NCBI GenBank assembly: GCA_016721305.1
Contig: JADKIH010000023.1
Coordinates: 124,001 to 188,000, forward strand
Length of the DNA stretch: 64,000 nucleotides
DNA from: Bacteroidota bacterium
GTDB taxonomy: Bacteria > Bacteroidota > Bacteroidia > AKYH767-A > 2013-40CM-41-45
Direction of reading: 5' to 3'
Shown here: piece after piece, positions 53,713 through 63,430 of the stretch
Layout of the letters: each line of letters begins with the position of its first letter
Numbering within the stretch: position 1 is the first letter of the stretch
Translations under genes and position numbers: made by a program
The notes under the pieces: generated by a model
What the model was told of the DNA's origin: nothing
The model's input: the letters and a program-made list of their open reading frames with translations, nothing else
The model's database searches: none

Positions 53713-54330
53713 ATGAAAGCCAGAATCATTTCCATTTGTATGTCGTTCGCTTTATTCTTATTAATTTCCTGTACGAGCAGCGACAAAGGCCCCATAGCCC
53801 CCAAGCCTGAGACACCTGAAGCTCTACAGGATAAGATCAAATTGACGGATTCTTATAGCCGGGGTTATTCAAATTATGTAAATGACTTGTACGACGAGCT
53901 CTTACAAAAACGTGCTGACTTGAAAAAGCTCGAGGAAGATATTGTCGAATGCAGTAAGCAAACTAATGAAGCAGAAAAGGTGTTCAATGACTTTGATGGC
54001 AAGTCGAAGAAATATTATGCCGATGCAAAACAGGTTTTGTATCAAGTAAAGGATAGTCTTTTAAGGAAACGAATGGAAGCCATCGTTGAGCAAAGTCAAA
54101 AGGCATACGATCCGAAAGTGTCAAATCTCACTGCCTTACTAAAACAATCGATTTCAAATGCGCACACCATTCAGGATTATCATCAGCTCGTGAAAGTAGC
54201 TTTAACTTTACCGATGATTGAGCAGTATCAAAATGCAAATCTGCCGGACAAGAAGGATTTGGAAAATGCGAATGCTCAGCAAGGTAAGTTGATTGAGAGA
54301 ATGGATAGTTTGACGTTTGACGTTAAGTAA
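53713..54330 (+). CDS. Coiled-coil lipoprotein of unknown function
   Basis: 205 residues from the ATG at 53713, which gives Cys20 in LLISC. The mature region is mostly helical and charged, with a coiled-coil-prone segment (LLQKRADLKKLEEDIVECS) and a second near KDSLLRKRMEAIVEQSQKAYD. It begins 38 bases after the pentapeptide gene. Periplasmic or outer-membrane attached; no family recognised. Confidence 0.6.
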   Translation: MKARIISICMSFALFLLISCTSSDKGPIAPKPETPEALQDKIKLTDSYSRGYSNYVNDLYDELLQKRADLKKLEEDIVECSKQTNEAEKVFNDFDGKSKKYYADAKQVLYQVKDSLLRKRMEAIVEQSQKAYDPKVSNLTALLKQSISNAHTIQDYHQLVKVALTLPMIEQYQNANLPDKKDLENANAQQGKLIERMDSLTFDVK

Positions 54331-54430
54331 TTGCAGGTTCATCCTACCAATTAAGTGTATTTGCCACTGCAAGAGATCAGGAATACGAAATATGTCCTAT
54401 TTTAGCAGTCAAGTGTGAAAGACTGATACT

Positions 54431-54808
54431 ATGTTTCTAAAAAAAACCATCCTCCCCGTCCTTCTGGCAACAATCTGGATAAGCATCAGCGAATTTGTCC
54501 GAAACGAATTTTTAGTAAAATCACTTTGGGTAAATCACTATCAAAGTCTGGGATTAACTTTCCCTTCTGCGCCTTTAAACGGCGCAGTATGGGGATTGTG
54601 GTCATTGCTTTTCGCAATTTCTATATTTATAATTTCAAAGAAATTCTCTCTCATTGAAACAACACTGCTCTCCTGGCTTTACGGCTTTGTAATGATGTGG
54701 GTTGTGATCGGTAATATGAATGTATTGCCGGAAGGATTGCTCATTTACGCAATTCCGTTGAGCTTGCTGGAGGCTTTTGTTGCGTCCTGGATTGTGAAAC
54801 GATTTTGA
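54431..54808 (+). CDS. Small four-helix membrane protein
   Basis: 125 residues with hydrophobic segments at about 8-24, 44-64, 74-94 and 100-120 and few charges between them (WVNHYQSLGL, KKFSLIET). No family recognised. Ends 48 bases before the DsbA-like gene on the same strand. Confidence 0.55.
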   Translation: MFLKKTILPVLLATIWISISEFVRNEFLVKSLWVNHYQSLGLTFPSAPLNGAVWGLWSLLFAISIFIISKKFSLIETTLLSWLYGFVMMWVVIGNMNVLPEGLLIYAIPLSLLEAFVASWIVKRF

Positions 54809-54856
54809 ATGTTGGTATTGATGCCGAACAAAGAGAGGTAAATTGACAAAACAACA

Positions 54857-55521
54857 ATGACCGGAAAAATGATAATCGAAGTTTGGAGCGACATTATGTG
54901 TCCCTTCTGCTACATAGGTAAACGTAATTACGAAGAAGCAATAAAACAATTTGCTCATGAAGATGATGTGGAAATTGTCTGGAAGAGTTTTCAGTTGGAT
55001 CCGTCGATTGAGCAAGATCCCGATAATCCCACCAATGTGTATCAATATCTCGCCGAACGAAAACAAATGCGATACGAGCAATCGGTGAAGATGCACGAAG
55101 GCGTTGTCGAAATGGCTAAGGCGGCGGGACTTGAATATAATTTCGACAAGGCCGTTGTTGCCAATTCGTTTGATGCGCACAGAGTAATTCAAATGGCCAA
55201 AACAAAAGGTCTGGGTGATGCTGCGGAAGAGAGATTCTTTTATGCATATTTCACCGAGGGAAAAGATTACGGCAAAGAATCTACTTTGATTGAGCTTGGG
55301 AAGGAAATCGGCCTGACCGAAACCGATGTAAAGAAGCGCTGACCGACGATGTATTTGCTTATGCCGTAGATCAGGATATTCGCGAAGCGCAGACGTTAGG
55401 AGTAAATGGAGTTCCGTTTTTCGTTTTTAACCGACGTTATGCAGTTTCCGGAGCTCAACCGCCACAGGCATTTTTGCAGACTTTACAAGCTTCGTACGAC
55501 GATTGGAAGCAAAATAAATAA
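54857..55521 (+). CDS. DsbA/FrnE-family thiol oxidoreductase, frameshifted
   Basis: About 221 residues after repair. N-terminus IIEVWSDIMCPFCYIGKRNY carries the CPFC active site in a thioredoxin-fold context; the FrnE-type helical insert follows (YLAERKQMRYEQSVKMHEGV, broken). The first frame ends at 55342 after ETDVKKR; adding one G near 55338 joins it to LTDDVFAYAVDQDIREAQTLGVNGVPFFVFNRRYAVSG (cis-Pro loop GVPFF), ending at 55521. FrnE proteins are cytosolic oxidoreductases linked to redox stress. Confidence 0.8.
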
Positions 55522-55594
55522 TTCCGACTCGATGATTCGATTCCATTTATTATAGAATTACTTATATTAGCCAGACATATTTCTATATTAAGTT

Positions 55595-56346
55595 ATGACT
55601 AAACACGTACTTTTTGTGCTTGGGGCGCTGCTTTGTGCTAACCTTAATCTTCGCGCTCAGGAAATCGAATCACTCCAGGCCGATCGCCCGGATCAGACTG
55701 AGACACCATACACGGTTCCTCGCAATCATTTCCAGATGGAATTGGGATTTTCATATGAACATACCAACGATGTGGTGGAAACATACACGCTTCCAACTGC
55801 ACTTATGAAGTACGGCCTCAATGATCATTTTGAGGTAGGCATCATCACAGAAACTCGGGCATCAAAACAGAAAACACGAAATATGGTTTGATTCCTGTAA
55901 GCTTACGATTCAAAGAAAGAATTTGTGACGAGAATGGTTTGTTGCCAATGACGTCTTTCATCGGATATCTCGCTTTGCCTAAGGCGGCTAATAAGGAATT
56001 TCAAGCCATACTTTGCTCCATCGTTTCGCTTTACCATGCAGCATTCGCTCAGTGAAAACGTAATGCTTGCTTACAACTTGGGAGCTGAGTGGGATGGAGA
56101 ATCAGCCGAGCCGGTTTTTATTTACACTTTAACAAGCGGAATGTCGGTAACGGAAAATTCGGAGCATACATTGAACTATACGGCTACGCACCTCAGAACT
56201 CTTCGGCGGATCATCGTTGCAGCGCCGGAGTGAGCTATCTTCTTAAGCCAAATGTTATGTTCGATTTGTCGGGAGGATATGCCTTCTCCGAAAAGGCGCC
56301 CGATTATTATATGGGGGTTGGATTTTCTTTCAGGCTGAAAGATTGA
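55595..56346 (+). pseudogene. Outer-membrane transporter-type barrel gene with three frame breaks
   Basis: Starts with a signal peptide (MTKHVLFVLGALLC...LRAQ) and the LQADRPDQTETPYTVPRNHFQMELG opening of Bacteroidota 'transporter' barrels. Continues in three other segments: NSGIKTENTKYGLIPVSLRF after a break near 55850, YFAPSFRFTMQHSLSENVM after one near 56010, and FGAYIELYGYAPQNSSADHRC after one near 56160, ending SFRLKD at 56346. Two breaks are repaired by adding an A to an A-run; the middle one needs one base fewer or two more. Either a decayed gene or several assembly errors in a short stretch; about 250 residues if intact. Confidence 0.7.
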
Positions 56347-56552
56347 CTAGAACATTTCTCGGTCATCAATGTTGAAACCTTCTGCACATTTGTGATTTGA
56401 GGTCAAAAAGTACTTTAAGACGTATTGGAGGATAGGATTTTCTCCGGACAAGACTGATTTGAATTTCGTTGTTTCGGATATTAGATATATTTTGTGCCTC
56501 AATCGGATGGAATCACCGGAATTAAGATTACCGGGATCAATGGCAAATATTT

Positions 56553-57976
56553 ATGGTATTTAGTAGTGTATTTTTCTGATTTACTTTCTGCCGGCTTTTC
56601 TTGCCATCTATTTTATCACGCCTGCAAAATTCAAGAATGCGATCCTGCTGATTTCAAGTATTGCATTTTATATGTGGGGTGCCCCGAAATTCATATTTGC
56701 GATTTTAGCGACGACGACAGTTGATTTTTATTTTGTGGCCTTGCTCGACCGTTCCAAAACCGAAAGCAGAAGGAAGTTGTTTCTGGTGCTCTCGCTCATG
56801 TTGAATGTGGAAATGCTATTCTATTTCAAGTATTGCAATTTCTTTATTGAAAACTTTAATCACATTCTGAATGTCGCCGGTATCAAGGAAGTGCACTGGA
56901 CAAAAATATTCTTACCTATCGGGATCTCATTTTACACTTTCGAAAGTTTGACATACGTAATTGATGTCTACAGAAAAGTACATAAGCCATTGCGCAATTT
57001 TTTCCAGTACCAGCTTTACATTATTTTATTTCCGAAGTTAATTGCCGGACCGATTATTCGTTATCATGAAATATCGGATCAGATTCCCGACCGAAGTGCA
57101 AGAGATACGATTGACAATAAACTGACAGGATTTTATCGTTTCATTCTTGGTTTGTCGAAGAAAGTGATTATTGCCAACACCATGGCAGCATTGGCCGATA
57201 AAGTATTTACCTCCGATTTGTATCATCTGAATACACCGATGGCCTGGATGGGAATGCTGGCATATGCTTTTCAAATCTATTTTGATTTTAGCGGCTATAG
57301 TGATATGGCTATTGGTATTGGAAAAATGCTTGGCTTTAAATTTCCGGAGAACTTCGATAATCCATACACTTCGGGAAGTATTACCGAGTTTTGGCGTCGT
57401 TGGCATATGACTCTGGGGTCGTGGATGAAAAATTATTTGTACATCCCATTAGGAGGTAATAAGGTATCAGCGCGACGATTGTATATCAACCTCTGGGTTG
57501 TTTTTGTTATTTCCGGATTTTGGCATGGCGCGTCGTGGACATTTATTTTTTGGGGTGTTTATCACGGTGTATTATTGGTGTTGGAAAGGCTCTTTTTGCT
57601 TCGATTGTATCGAAAGTTGCCAAAGTTCATTCCGGTTATTGTAACATTTCTTTTGGTGTGTATAGGATGGGTGTTCTTTAGAGCCGACCATTTTAAAGAT
57701 GCGTATCATATTCTGCGATCATTGACAAGTTTCAATTTCGAAATCAATTACATCTTCATTAATAACTTCACAGTATTTGTAATGGTTCTCGCGGCCATTC
57801 TTTCTTTTTTCACTCTTACGAAAATCGGGAAAGGAATTCAAGATCGCATTTATTACTTTAACGAAAAGGGATTGCATTATTTGCCGGCAACAATCGGCAG
57901 CATTTGCTTATTTTATTTTTGCCTCGCTGCAATAAGCGCAGGTACGTTTAATCCATTTATCTATTTCCGATTTTAG
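56553..57976 (+). CDS. MBOAT-family O-acyltransferase, copy 2, frameshifted at the N-terminus
   Basis: Paralogue of the gene at 25798. The ATG at 56553 (MVFSSVFF) leads to a stop unless a T is added to the T5 run at 56571-56575; the repaired protein reads on as LIYFLPAFLAIYFITPAKFKN and is 474 residues, one shorter than copy 1. Catalytic region FWRRWHMTLGSWMKNYLYIP and FWHGASWTFIFWG, with both His conserved. Expected role: acyl transfer across the inner membrane, with the AlgX/AlgJ-like protein encoded two bases downstream. Confidence 0.85.
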
Positions 57977-57978
57977 CC

Positions 57979-59385
57979 ATGGTCAAGCGAATATATCTCA
58001 TACTGATTTTTGCAGCCATGGCTATTCCAACGGTTCAGCAGGTATTTCAGCTCTATAAAGAAGAGCCGCTGACAGGAATTACATCAACAGCAGAGAAAGT
58101 ACCGTTTACAAAGGAGAATTACTGGAATTTAAAATGGCAGGAAGGGTTGAACGCATATGTAAACGATCATTTTGGCTTTCGCCCCGATTTTGTCAGAGCA
58201 TACAATCAGGTATTATTTTCTGTCTTTAATGTAAGTAATGCGCCCGGAGTAGTTGTTGGTAAGGACGAGCAATTGTTTATTGAAAGTTATATTGATGATT
58301 ATATCGGACGAAACTACATCGGACATGATAAGATTGAAGAAACAGTTGATAATTTACGCCGCTTACAAGATTCTCTGAAAACGATCGGAACCGATTTGAT
58401 TGTCGTTTTTGCTCCGGGAAAAGCATCATTCTATCCGGAGTTTATTCCAGATCAATACTTGAGTAAAAAGAAAGAGGTGACAAACTACTCTGATTACAGA
58501 AAGTCGTTTACCGAAAAAGGTGTAAATTTTATAGACCTGAATCAATTCTTCAAAGAAAAGAAGAGTGATTTTAAATACAATGTTTATTCGAAATACGGAA
58601 CACATTGGAATCATTATGGAATGATGGTAGCGCTCGACACAATTGTCAGTTATATAGAACATAAGCGCGAGATAAATCTACCTCACATAAATTACGATCA
58701 GGTAAAAATGAGTTCAGACCTGAAAGGAAATGATTTTGATATTGGTGTATTAGTCAATACTACGTTTGGAATAACGAAGGACAATAATCCGTATCCGGTA
58801 ATTAATATTGATAAGGGTGAGCAATACAGTAAGCCCGATGTTTTAATTGTAGGCGACAGTTACTGGTGGTGCCTCGTGGGAGATAATATTCCGGGGAAAA
58901 TATTCAAAACTGACGAGTATTGGTTTTACAATAAGGATCAGTATATCGATAATGGCAAGCGAAATGAAGTTAGCAAGTTGGATCTTTTTGAAACAACTTC
59001 GAACAGAGATGTAATTGTATTGATTGCTACAGAAGCGACATTTTACATGTTCCCTTACGGCTTCACCGATAATGTAATGAAAGTATATTGCGAGAGCCAC
59101 GATGGAGCGATTCAGAAGGAATTAGATCGCCTCAAAGCGGACCCTGCGAGCGTTGAGCGAATTGTCGCTTCGGCGAAGGAGAATAATCGAACCACTGAAC
59201 AAGAGTTCAAGCGCGAAGCATATAAAGCGTTTTATGGCAAGGATAACGGACTCACTCAAATGATGGATAACATCAGAAAAGATTCTGTATGGATGTCGCA
59301 TATTAGTGAGAAGGCTAAGGCAAATAATATTAGTGTAGAAGAACAATTGCGACTCGATGCAATTTGGACACTTGAACACAAGTAG
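57979..59385 (+). CDS. AlgX/AlgJ-like O-acetylation protein, copy 2
   Basis: 468 residues, starting two bases after the MBOAT stop. N-terminal signal-anchor, then VFAPGKASFYPEFIP, KYGTHWNHYG with the catalytic-type His and VGDSYWWCLVG with the nucleophile Ser. As in copy 1 the Asp two before the His is replaced by Gly. About 33 residues longer than copy 1 through a helical C-terminal extension (SVERIVASAKENNRTTEQEF). Periplasmic partner for polymer O-acylation. Confidence 0.8.
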   Translation: MVKRIYLILIFAAMAIPTVQQVFQLYKEEPLTGITSTAEKVPFTKENYWNLKWQEGLNAYVNDHFGFRPDFVRAYNQVLFSVFNVSNAPGVVVGKDEQLFIESYIDDYIGRNYIGHDKIEETVDNLRRLQDSLKTIGTDLIVVFAPGKASFYPEFIPDQYLSKKKEVTNYSDYRKSFTEKGVNFIDLNQFFKEKKSDFKYNVYSKYGTHWNHYGMMVALDTIVSYIEHKREINLPHINYDQVKMSSDLKGNDFDIGVLVNTTFGITKDNNPYPVINIDKGEQYSKPDVLIVGDSYWWCLVGDNIPGKIFKTDEYWFYNKDQYIDNGKRNEVSKLDLFETTSNRDVIVLIATEATFYMFPYGFTDNVMKVYCESHDGAIQKELDRLKADPASVERIVASAKENNRTTEQEFKREAYKAFYGKDNGLTQMMDNIRKDSVWMSHISEKAKANNISVEEQLRLDAIWTLEHK

Positions 59386-59442
59386 CAGGATTTTCAGAAT
59401 TATTATATTTGTGAATTAAAGAGTTAAATTCTTGCAATAAAA

Positions 59443-59913
59443 ATGAGCGATATCGTCTACTACAAAGCCGGTGTTACTGATGCCGAAATACTGGCTCAAT
59501 ACAGAATTCTTTTCATTTTAGAGTTTCTTGGTACTCAGCCTCAGAGCGAAGTTGATAATCTGCATAAGGAGTTCAAGAAGTATTTTGAAGAAACCATAGT
59601 CGAAGGGTCATGCATAGCCTATATTGCAAAGGCCGGCGATCAAATAGCAGGGCATGGAGTACTCGTTTATCGTCGGCAGCCCGGAAATTTCAAAAATCCT
59701 AGTGGGAAAGTCGGCTATATTATGAATATGTACACCATTCCTTCGTTTCGTAGAAAGGGTATTTGTACAACAATTTTGAAAGCTTTAATGGATGAAGCAA
59801 GAACGAATGGCATTACTGCATTTGAATTACACGCCACACAAGATGGAGAACCTGTATATATCAAAAACAATTTTTACAAGCACTCGGAGCCGACGTATAG
59901 GAAGTATGAATAA
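59443..59913 (+). CDS. GNAT N-acetyltransferase, paralogue of 34922
   Basis: 156 residues. AYIAKAGDQIAGHGVLVY, acetyl-CoA loop MNMYTIPSFRRKGICTTILKALM, and GITAFELHATQDGEPVYIKNNF. Same length and motif spacing as the gene at 34922. Acceptor unknown. The next gene starts 8 bases before its stop. Confidence 0.85.
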   Translation: MSDIVYYKAGVTDAEILAQYRILFILEFLGTQPQSEVDNLHKEFKKYFEETIVEGSCIAYIAKAGDQIAGHGVLVYRRQPGNFKNPSGKVGYIMNMYTIPSFRRKGICTTILKALMDEARTNGITAFELHATQDGEPVYIKNNFYKHSEPTYRKYE

Positions 59914-60619
59914 TTTGCTATTTGCGATCATTGTGATTGGACAACTTTTCTTTTCTCAGAAACTTTTCGCAAAAAATCAAAAAGCGAAAGGACATATCGA
60001 TCTTGGAGTTAGTGTGGAGCCCGGTTTTCTTTTTCGCGACTTGATGTTTAAGAATCAGGCTATAAGTTTGAGTTACTCAGCCGGCCTTCTTGTACGGTTT
60101 AGAAATTTAAAGGCATTCGGATTTACAACAGGATTACGGTTTTCAAATATTAGAGACCTGTCTACAAAGACTCCATATGATTATTGGCAACGAGATTTGT
60201 CTAGTCCAAAATCCCTTTCCCCGCTTGATTCATTAATTATCTTCACACAGAGGGATGATAAATATCGACTTTTGGACGTGCCACTCGTTTTAAACTGGAA
60301 TGTGAAAGAAGATCGGAATAGCATTTCGATAAATTTGGGGTTAAACTGCTCTTACTTTGTGAGTGAGGATATAAGTTTTAGGGCATTTCGATCTACCGGT
60401 TTAACTACAATTGAATCGAGAAATATTACTTCCTCGAAATATGGGATCCTTCAATTTGCGCCATTTGCTTCTATCGGGTTTGAACACCGATGTTCGGATG
60501 AAATTCGGTTCCGAATAGAGCCCGCATTGCGTTATCAGTTCCTTGAGCATAAATTTGGTGCGTGGGATCATTTTTGGCAATTTGGAGTTAATCTGTCATT
60601 GTTTATGGCAATCAATTAG
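59906..60619 (+). CDS. Porin-like outer-membrane-barrel (PorT-type) protein
   Basis: 237 residues from the ATG at 59906, giving a signal peptide (MNNLLFAIIVIGQLFF...LFA) and overlapping the upstream stop by 8 bases, so translation may be coupled. The rest is made of alternating strands (GHIDLGVSVEPGFLFRDL, SYSAGLLVRFRN, FGFTTGLRFSNI, YRLLDVPLVLNWNVK, SINLGLNCSYFV) with a final FGVNLSLFMAIN. The 'LLDVPLVLNW' block is typical of PorT-like barrels. Function unknown. Confidence 0.65.
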   Translation: MNNLLFAIIVIGQLFFSQKLFAKNQKAKGHIDLGVSVEPGFLFRDLMFKNQAISLSYSAGLLVRFRNLKAFGFTTGLRFSNIRDLSTKTPYDYWQRDLSSPKSLSPLDSLIIFTQRDDKYRLLDVPLVLNWNVKEDRNSISINLGLNCSYFVSEDISFRAFRSTGLTTIESRNITSSKYGILQFAPFASIGFEHRCSDEIRFRIEPALRYQFLEHKFGAWDHFWQFGVNLSLFMAIN

Positions 60620-60727
60620 TTTTTCTTGTTTTATGTCATATGAATAAAGTCAGAGCCCAAAGGGTTCGTGTTTTATTTGAATGATGTTGGGAAATATTTA
60701 ACTAACTTTATTCCAAACTACCATCCA

Positions 60728-61183
60728 ATGATCATCCGAAATTATACTCCCGACGATTTTTCTGCCGTGATTAATCTACTTCGTCTAAATACACCGAAAT
60801 ACTTTGCGCCAAGTGAGGAGAAGCAGTTTACCCGTTATCTTAATTTCGAACTTGATCATTACTACGTAGCAGAAGAGGATGGGAAAGTTATTGCCTGTGG
60901 TGGGCTGAATCGTTCCGAAGAGCCAAGTGTAATAAAAATTTCGTGGGACATTGTTCATCCCGATAAACATGGCAAACGAATCGGCAGCGAGCTCACCAAG
61001 TTTCGTTTGAATAAAGCAAGAGAAATTAATGGAATCAAAACTGTTTGCGTTCGGACGTCGCAACATACAAACGGTTTCTATGAGAAGATGGGATTTGAAA
61101 CAAAAGATATCGTGAAAGACTATTGGTCAAAGGGATTTGATCTTTATCTGATGGAAATGCCTTTGATGAAAACCGAAAATTGA
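60728..61183 (+). CDS. GNAT N-acetyltransferase
   Basis: 151 residues from the ATG at 60728 (MIIRNYTPDDFSAVINLL); the frame is open upstream but that part has no GNAT similarity. YYVAEEDGKVIACGGLNR, ISWDIVHPDKHGKRIGSELTKFRLN, and VRTSQHTNGFYEKMGFETKD complete the fold. Acceptor unknown. Confidence 0.87.
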   Translation: MIIRNYTPDDFSAVINLLRLNTPKYFAPSEEKQFTRYLNFELDHYYVAEEDGKVIACGGLNRSEEPSVIKISWDIVHPDKHGKRIGSELTKFRLNKAREINGIKTVCVRTSQHTNGFYEKMGFETKDIVKDYWSKGFDLYLMEMPLMKTEN

Positions 61184-61202
61184 TATTATACCTATTCATT
61201 CA

Positions 61203-61952
61203 ATGAAGACTAATATTTTCTACGGACTTTGTCTGCTTTTTGTGATCAGTTGTTCCTCCGGAAAGAAAGGTGATTCGTCGGCCGATACGAAGAGTGAAAA
61301 AGTTGCCGTTCCTTATGCGGGGTTTTGGCTCAGCGAAGAGTATTTTAATCGTATTGGTAAGAGTAAATCACCAGAGGCGTCGCAGGATGAAAGTCGTTTC
61401 TTGATCATTCCGGACAGCACTTCGAAGCCGGCTATGATGATTTACAACTTCCATGAAGGCGGGTCGGAACTTACTATTATAAAGAATGGGGCAGCTTTCG
61501 AATTAAGGGAAATTAATGGTGATAGCATTGTTGCCTTAGGCGACACACTCGAGCCTGTTTCATCAGACCGATTGAAAGTTCAGGGAGTTGTTTTCGTGAA
61601 GATTAATCCGGATACTGTCGATGGAGAACACCGAATACTGGAAGAGTTGCTGTTTAAGGGAAATTATATAAATGAAAAAGGCAAGCAGATTGAGTTCAGA
61701 AAAGACGGAAGTGTGCTTGGATTAGACAGCATTCGATATTATAACCCTCTGACCGATTATTATGATCAAGGCCTGCAAATTGATCAGGTCGATCTCAGCG
61801 TTACAAAAGGGAGGTCGAACCGATATGCCTTTAAATTCAAAGGCGACACATTGGAATTATATGAAGTAAAATGCCTGACGATTGATCCAACTTCCAAGAT
61901 GTGCGCAGAAGTTGATTTTGGAAAATTACTTGAGCGAATGTGGCGCAGATAA
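61203..61952 (+). CDS. Hypothetical lipoprotein
   Basis: 249 residues with lipoprotein Cys17 (LLFVISC) and a Ser/Lys-rich linker. The mature region (VPYAGFWLSEEYFNRIGKSKSPEASQD, shown in part) is beta-rich with repeated strand-turn units (LLFKGNYINEKGKQIEF, YAFKFKGDTLELYEVKC). Starts 19 bases after the upstream gene. No family recognised; periplasmic. Confidence 0.6.
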   Translation: MKTNIFYGLCLLFVISCSSGKKGDSSADTKSEKVAVPYAGFWLSEEYFNRIGKSKSPEASQDESRFLIIPDSTSKPAMMIYNFHEGGSELTIIKNGAAFELREINGDSIVALGDTLEPVSSDRLKVQGVVFVKINPDTVDGEHRILEELLFKGNYINEKGKQIEFRKDGSVLGLDSIRYYNPLTDYYDQGLQIDQVDLSVTKGRSNRYAFKFKGDTLELYEVKCLTIDPTSKMCAEVDFGKLLERMWRR

Positions 61953-61957
61953 TTCGA

Positions 61958-62287
61958 CTACTCGAATACGAGATAGAGTCCGTAGCAGATTACGAGCACA
62001 GAAGCTGAAGTAAATCCGTAGAGAATAAAAAAGTAAAGCTCGGGAAACGGATTCGTCATGCTCAGCACGCAACTGATGAAGCCCATAACAGCACCGACGA
62101 CAAGGAAGATGAATCCTTTGTACTGCTGCTTGGCATACTTTGCCTTCTTAAACTCTTTGATGTGAGCTTCGATAGACTCCGCATCGAGGCCCAGCGAGTG
62201 AAGTTCTTCCTGAACTCTTGAAACTTCATGCTTATTGGCAACCCACTGTTGAATTTGTTCGGCATTAACCGTGATGGCGTTTGACAT
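61958..62287 (-). CDS. Small membrane protein with cytosolic helix
   Basis: 109 residues on the - strand, convergent with the lipoprotein gene (5 bases between stops). Residues 1-55 are helical and charged (IQQWVANKHEVSRVQEELHSLGLDAES), followed by two transmembrane helices at about 58-77 and 84-106. Its promoter would face the channel-like gene at 62462. No family recognised. Confidence 0.6.
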   Translation of the reverse strand: MSNAITVNAEQIQQWVANKHEVSRVQEELHSLGLDAESIEAHIKEFKKAKYAKQQYKGFIFLVVGAVMGFISCVLSMTNPFPELYFFILYGFTSASVLVICYGLYLVFE

Positions 62288-62461
62288 GCGATTATATCTT
62301 GAGGGTGAGGAAAGCTTAAAGGAAGAGTATATACTAAAGTATGTATTATCTTTGAAAGATGCAATACCCCTTGTTGAAAACGAGGAAAAATATTCACATT
62401 TCCGCTATGATCAAGGAATGAAAAACCCCTAATTTTATCGCAATAAACCTAAGCTCACACT

Positions 62462-63430
62462 ATGATTCGCCGTCTCTTATTCTTAAGCGCAATATTCAGC
62501 TTGTATTTTTCTCAGTTAAAGGCCGAGGAAAGTGTGCCTGATACCGTAACCACGGGTATTTACATTACAAGCATTCATGATATTGATTTTAGAGAAAAAG
62601 AATATTCGGTGAATCTTTGGTTGTGGATGAAATATCGCAATCCGGAATTTGACTTCACTAAAAACCTGGAGATACCTGCGGCTAAAACTTTCACGATGGC
62701 ATACACCACCACTGATACATTAGAAGATGGTCGTATTTATGTTCTCATGAAACTGCAATGTGAAATGAAGGATTCGTGGAAAATCGATCGCTTTCCTTTC
62801 GATTATCAGGTACTCCGATTAAATATGGAGAATTCACAATTCGATACAACGGCACTTGTATTTGCAGTTGATAAACAAGGTGATCATTTTGGTCGATTTG
62901 CCTTAAGCGGTTGGGAAGTTATTCCCGACAGCTTTAGTATGCAGGCAAAAAATCAACAGTATAAAACAGGTTTTGGCGATGAATCGTTGGCTAAGCCCTA
63001 TACATCGTACAGTGCTTTCAAAGTGAAGATCGGGATTCAGCGAATAGCACCCTGGACTTTGTTTTGGAAAATATTTTTGGGAATGTATGTAGCATTTTTA
63101 ATTGCTTACGCCGGTTTTTACATTCATTCTGCCAGTATTGAGGCGCGCTTTGGATTAAGCGTCGGTGCATTGTTTGCTGCTGTTGGTAATAAATACATCA
63201 TAGATTCTTCGCTTCCTGATTCCGTTTCACAAACTCTGGTCGACACATTGCATGGTATTACATTGTTTTCAATTTTTCTGGTTGTCGTTGCAACCATTCG
63301 CGCGTTACGGCTTGTTCATGAAAACAAGCCGGAAAAGGCAGATAGATTCGATCGACGGATGGCGAGGGTTTTACTGTTACTTTACGTTTGTCTGAATGCC
63401 TACTTCGTTCTGCGTGCTGATCTGGGTTGA
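62462..63430 (+). CDS. Pentameric ligand-gated ion-channel-like protein
   Basis: 322 residues with a signal peptide to about residue 21. Extracellular beta-sandwich at about 30-195 with TGIYITSIHDIDFREKEYSV and the loop IDRFPFDYQVLRL (110-120), the 'Pro loop' of the prokaryotic family in the place of the Cys-loop. Four transmembrane helices follow at about 199-221, 227-245 (EARFGLSVGALFAAVGNKY), 258-283 (ending IFLVVVATIRA) and 301-319. The pattern E-A-R-x-G-L-S-V before the pore helix and L-P-D after it matches the family. Ligand and ion are unknown; it could also be a non-conducting relative. Confidence 0.75.
   Translation: MIRRLLFLSAIFSLYFSQLKAEESVPDTVTTGIYITSIHDIDFREKEYSVNLWLWMKYRNPEFDFTKNLEIPAAKTFTMAYTTTDTLEDGRIYVLMKLQCEMKDSWKIDRFPFDYQVLRLNMENSQFDTTALVFAVDKQGDHFGRFALSGWEVIPDSFSMQAKNQQYKTGFGDESLAKPYTSYSAFKVKIGIQRIAPWTLFWKIFLGMYVAFLIAYAGFYIHSASIEARFGLSVGALFAAVGNKYIIDSSLPDSVSQTLVDTLHGITLFSIFLVVVATIRALRLVHENKPEKADRFDRRMARVLLLLYVCLNAYFVLRADLG

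Noticed and set aside
54635..55192. Long - strand frame opposite the membrane protein and DsbA-like genes
   Set aside because: Antisense to two well-supported genes; His/Arg/Cys-rich composition without family features.
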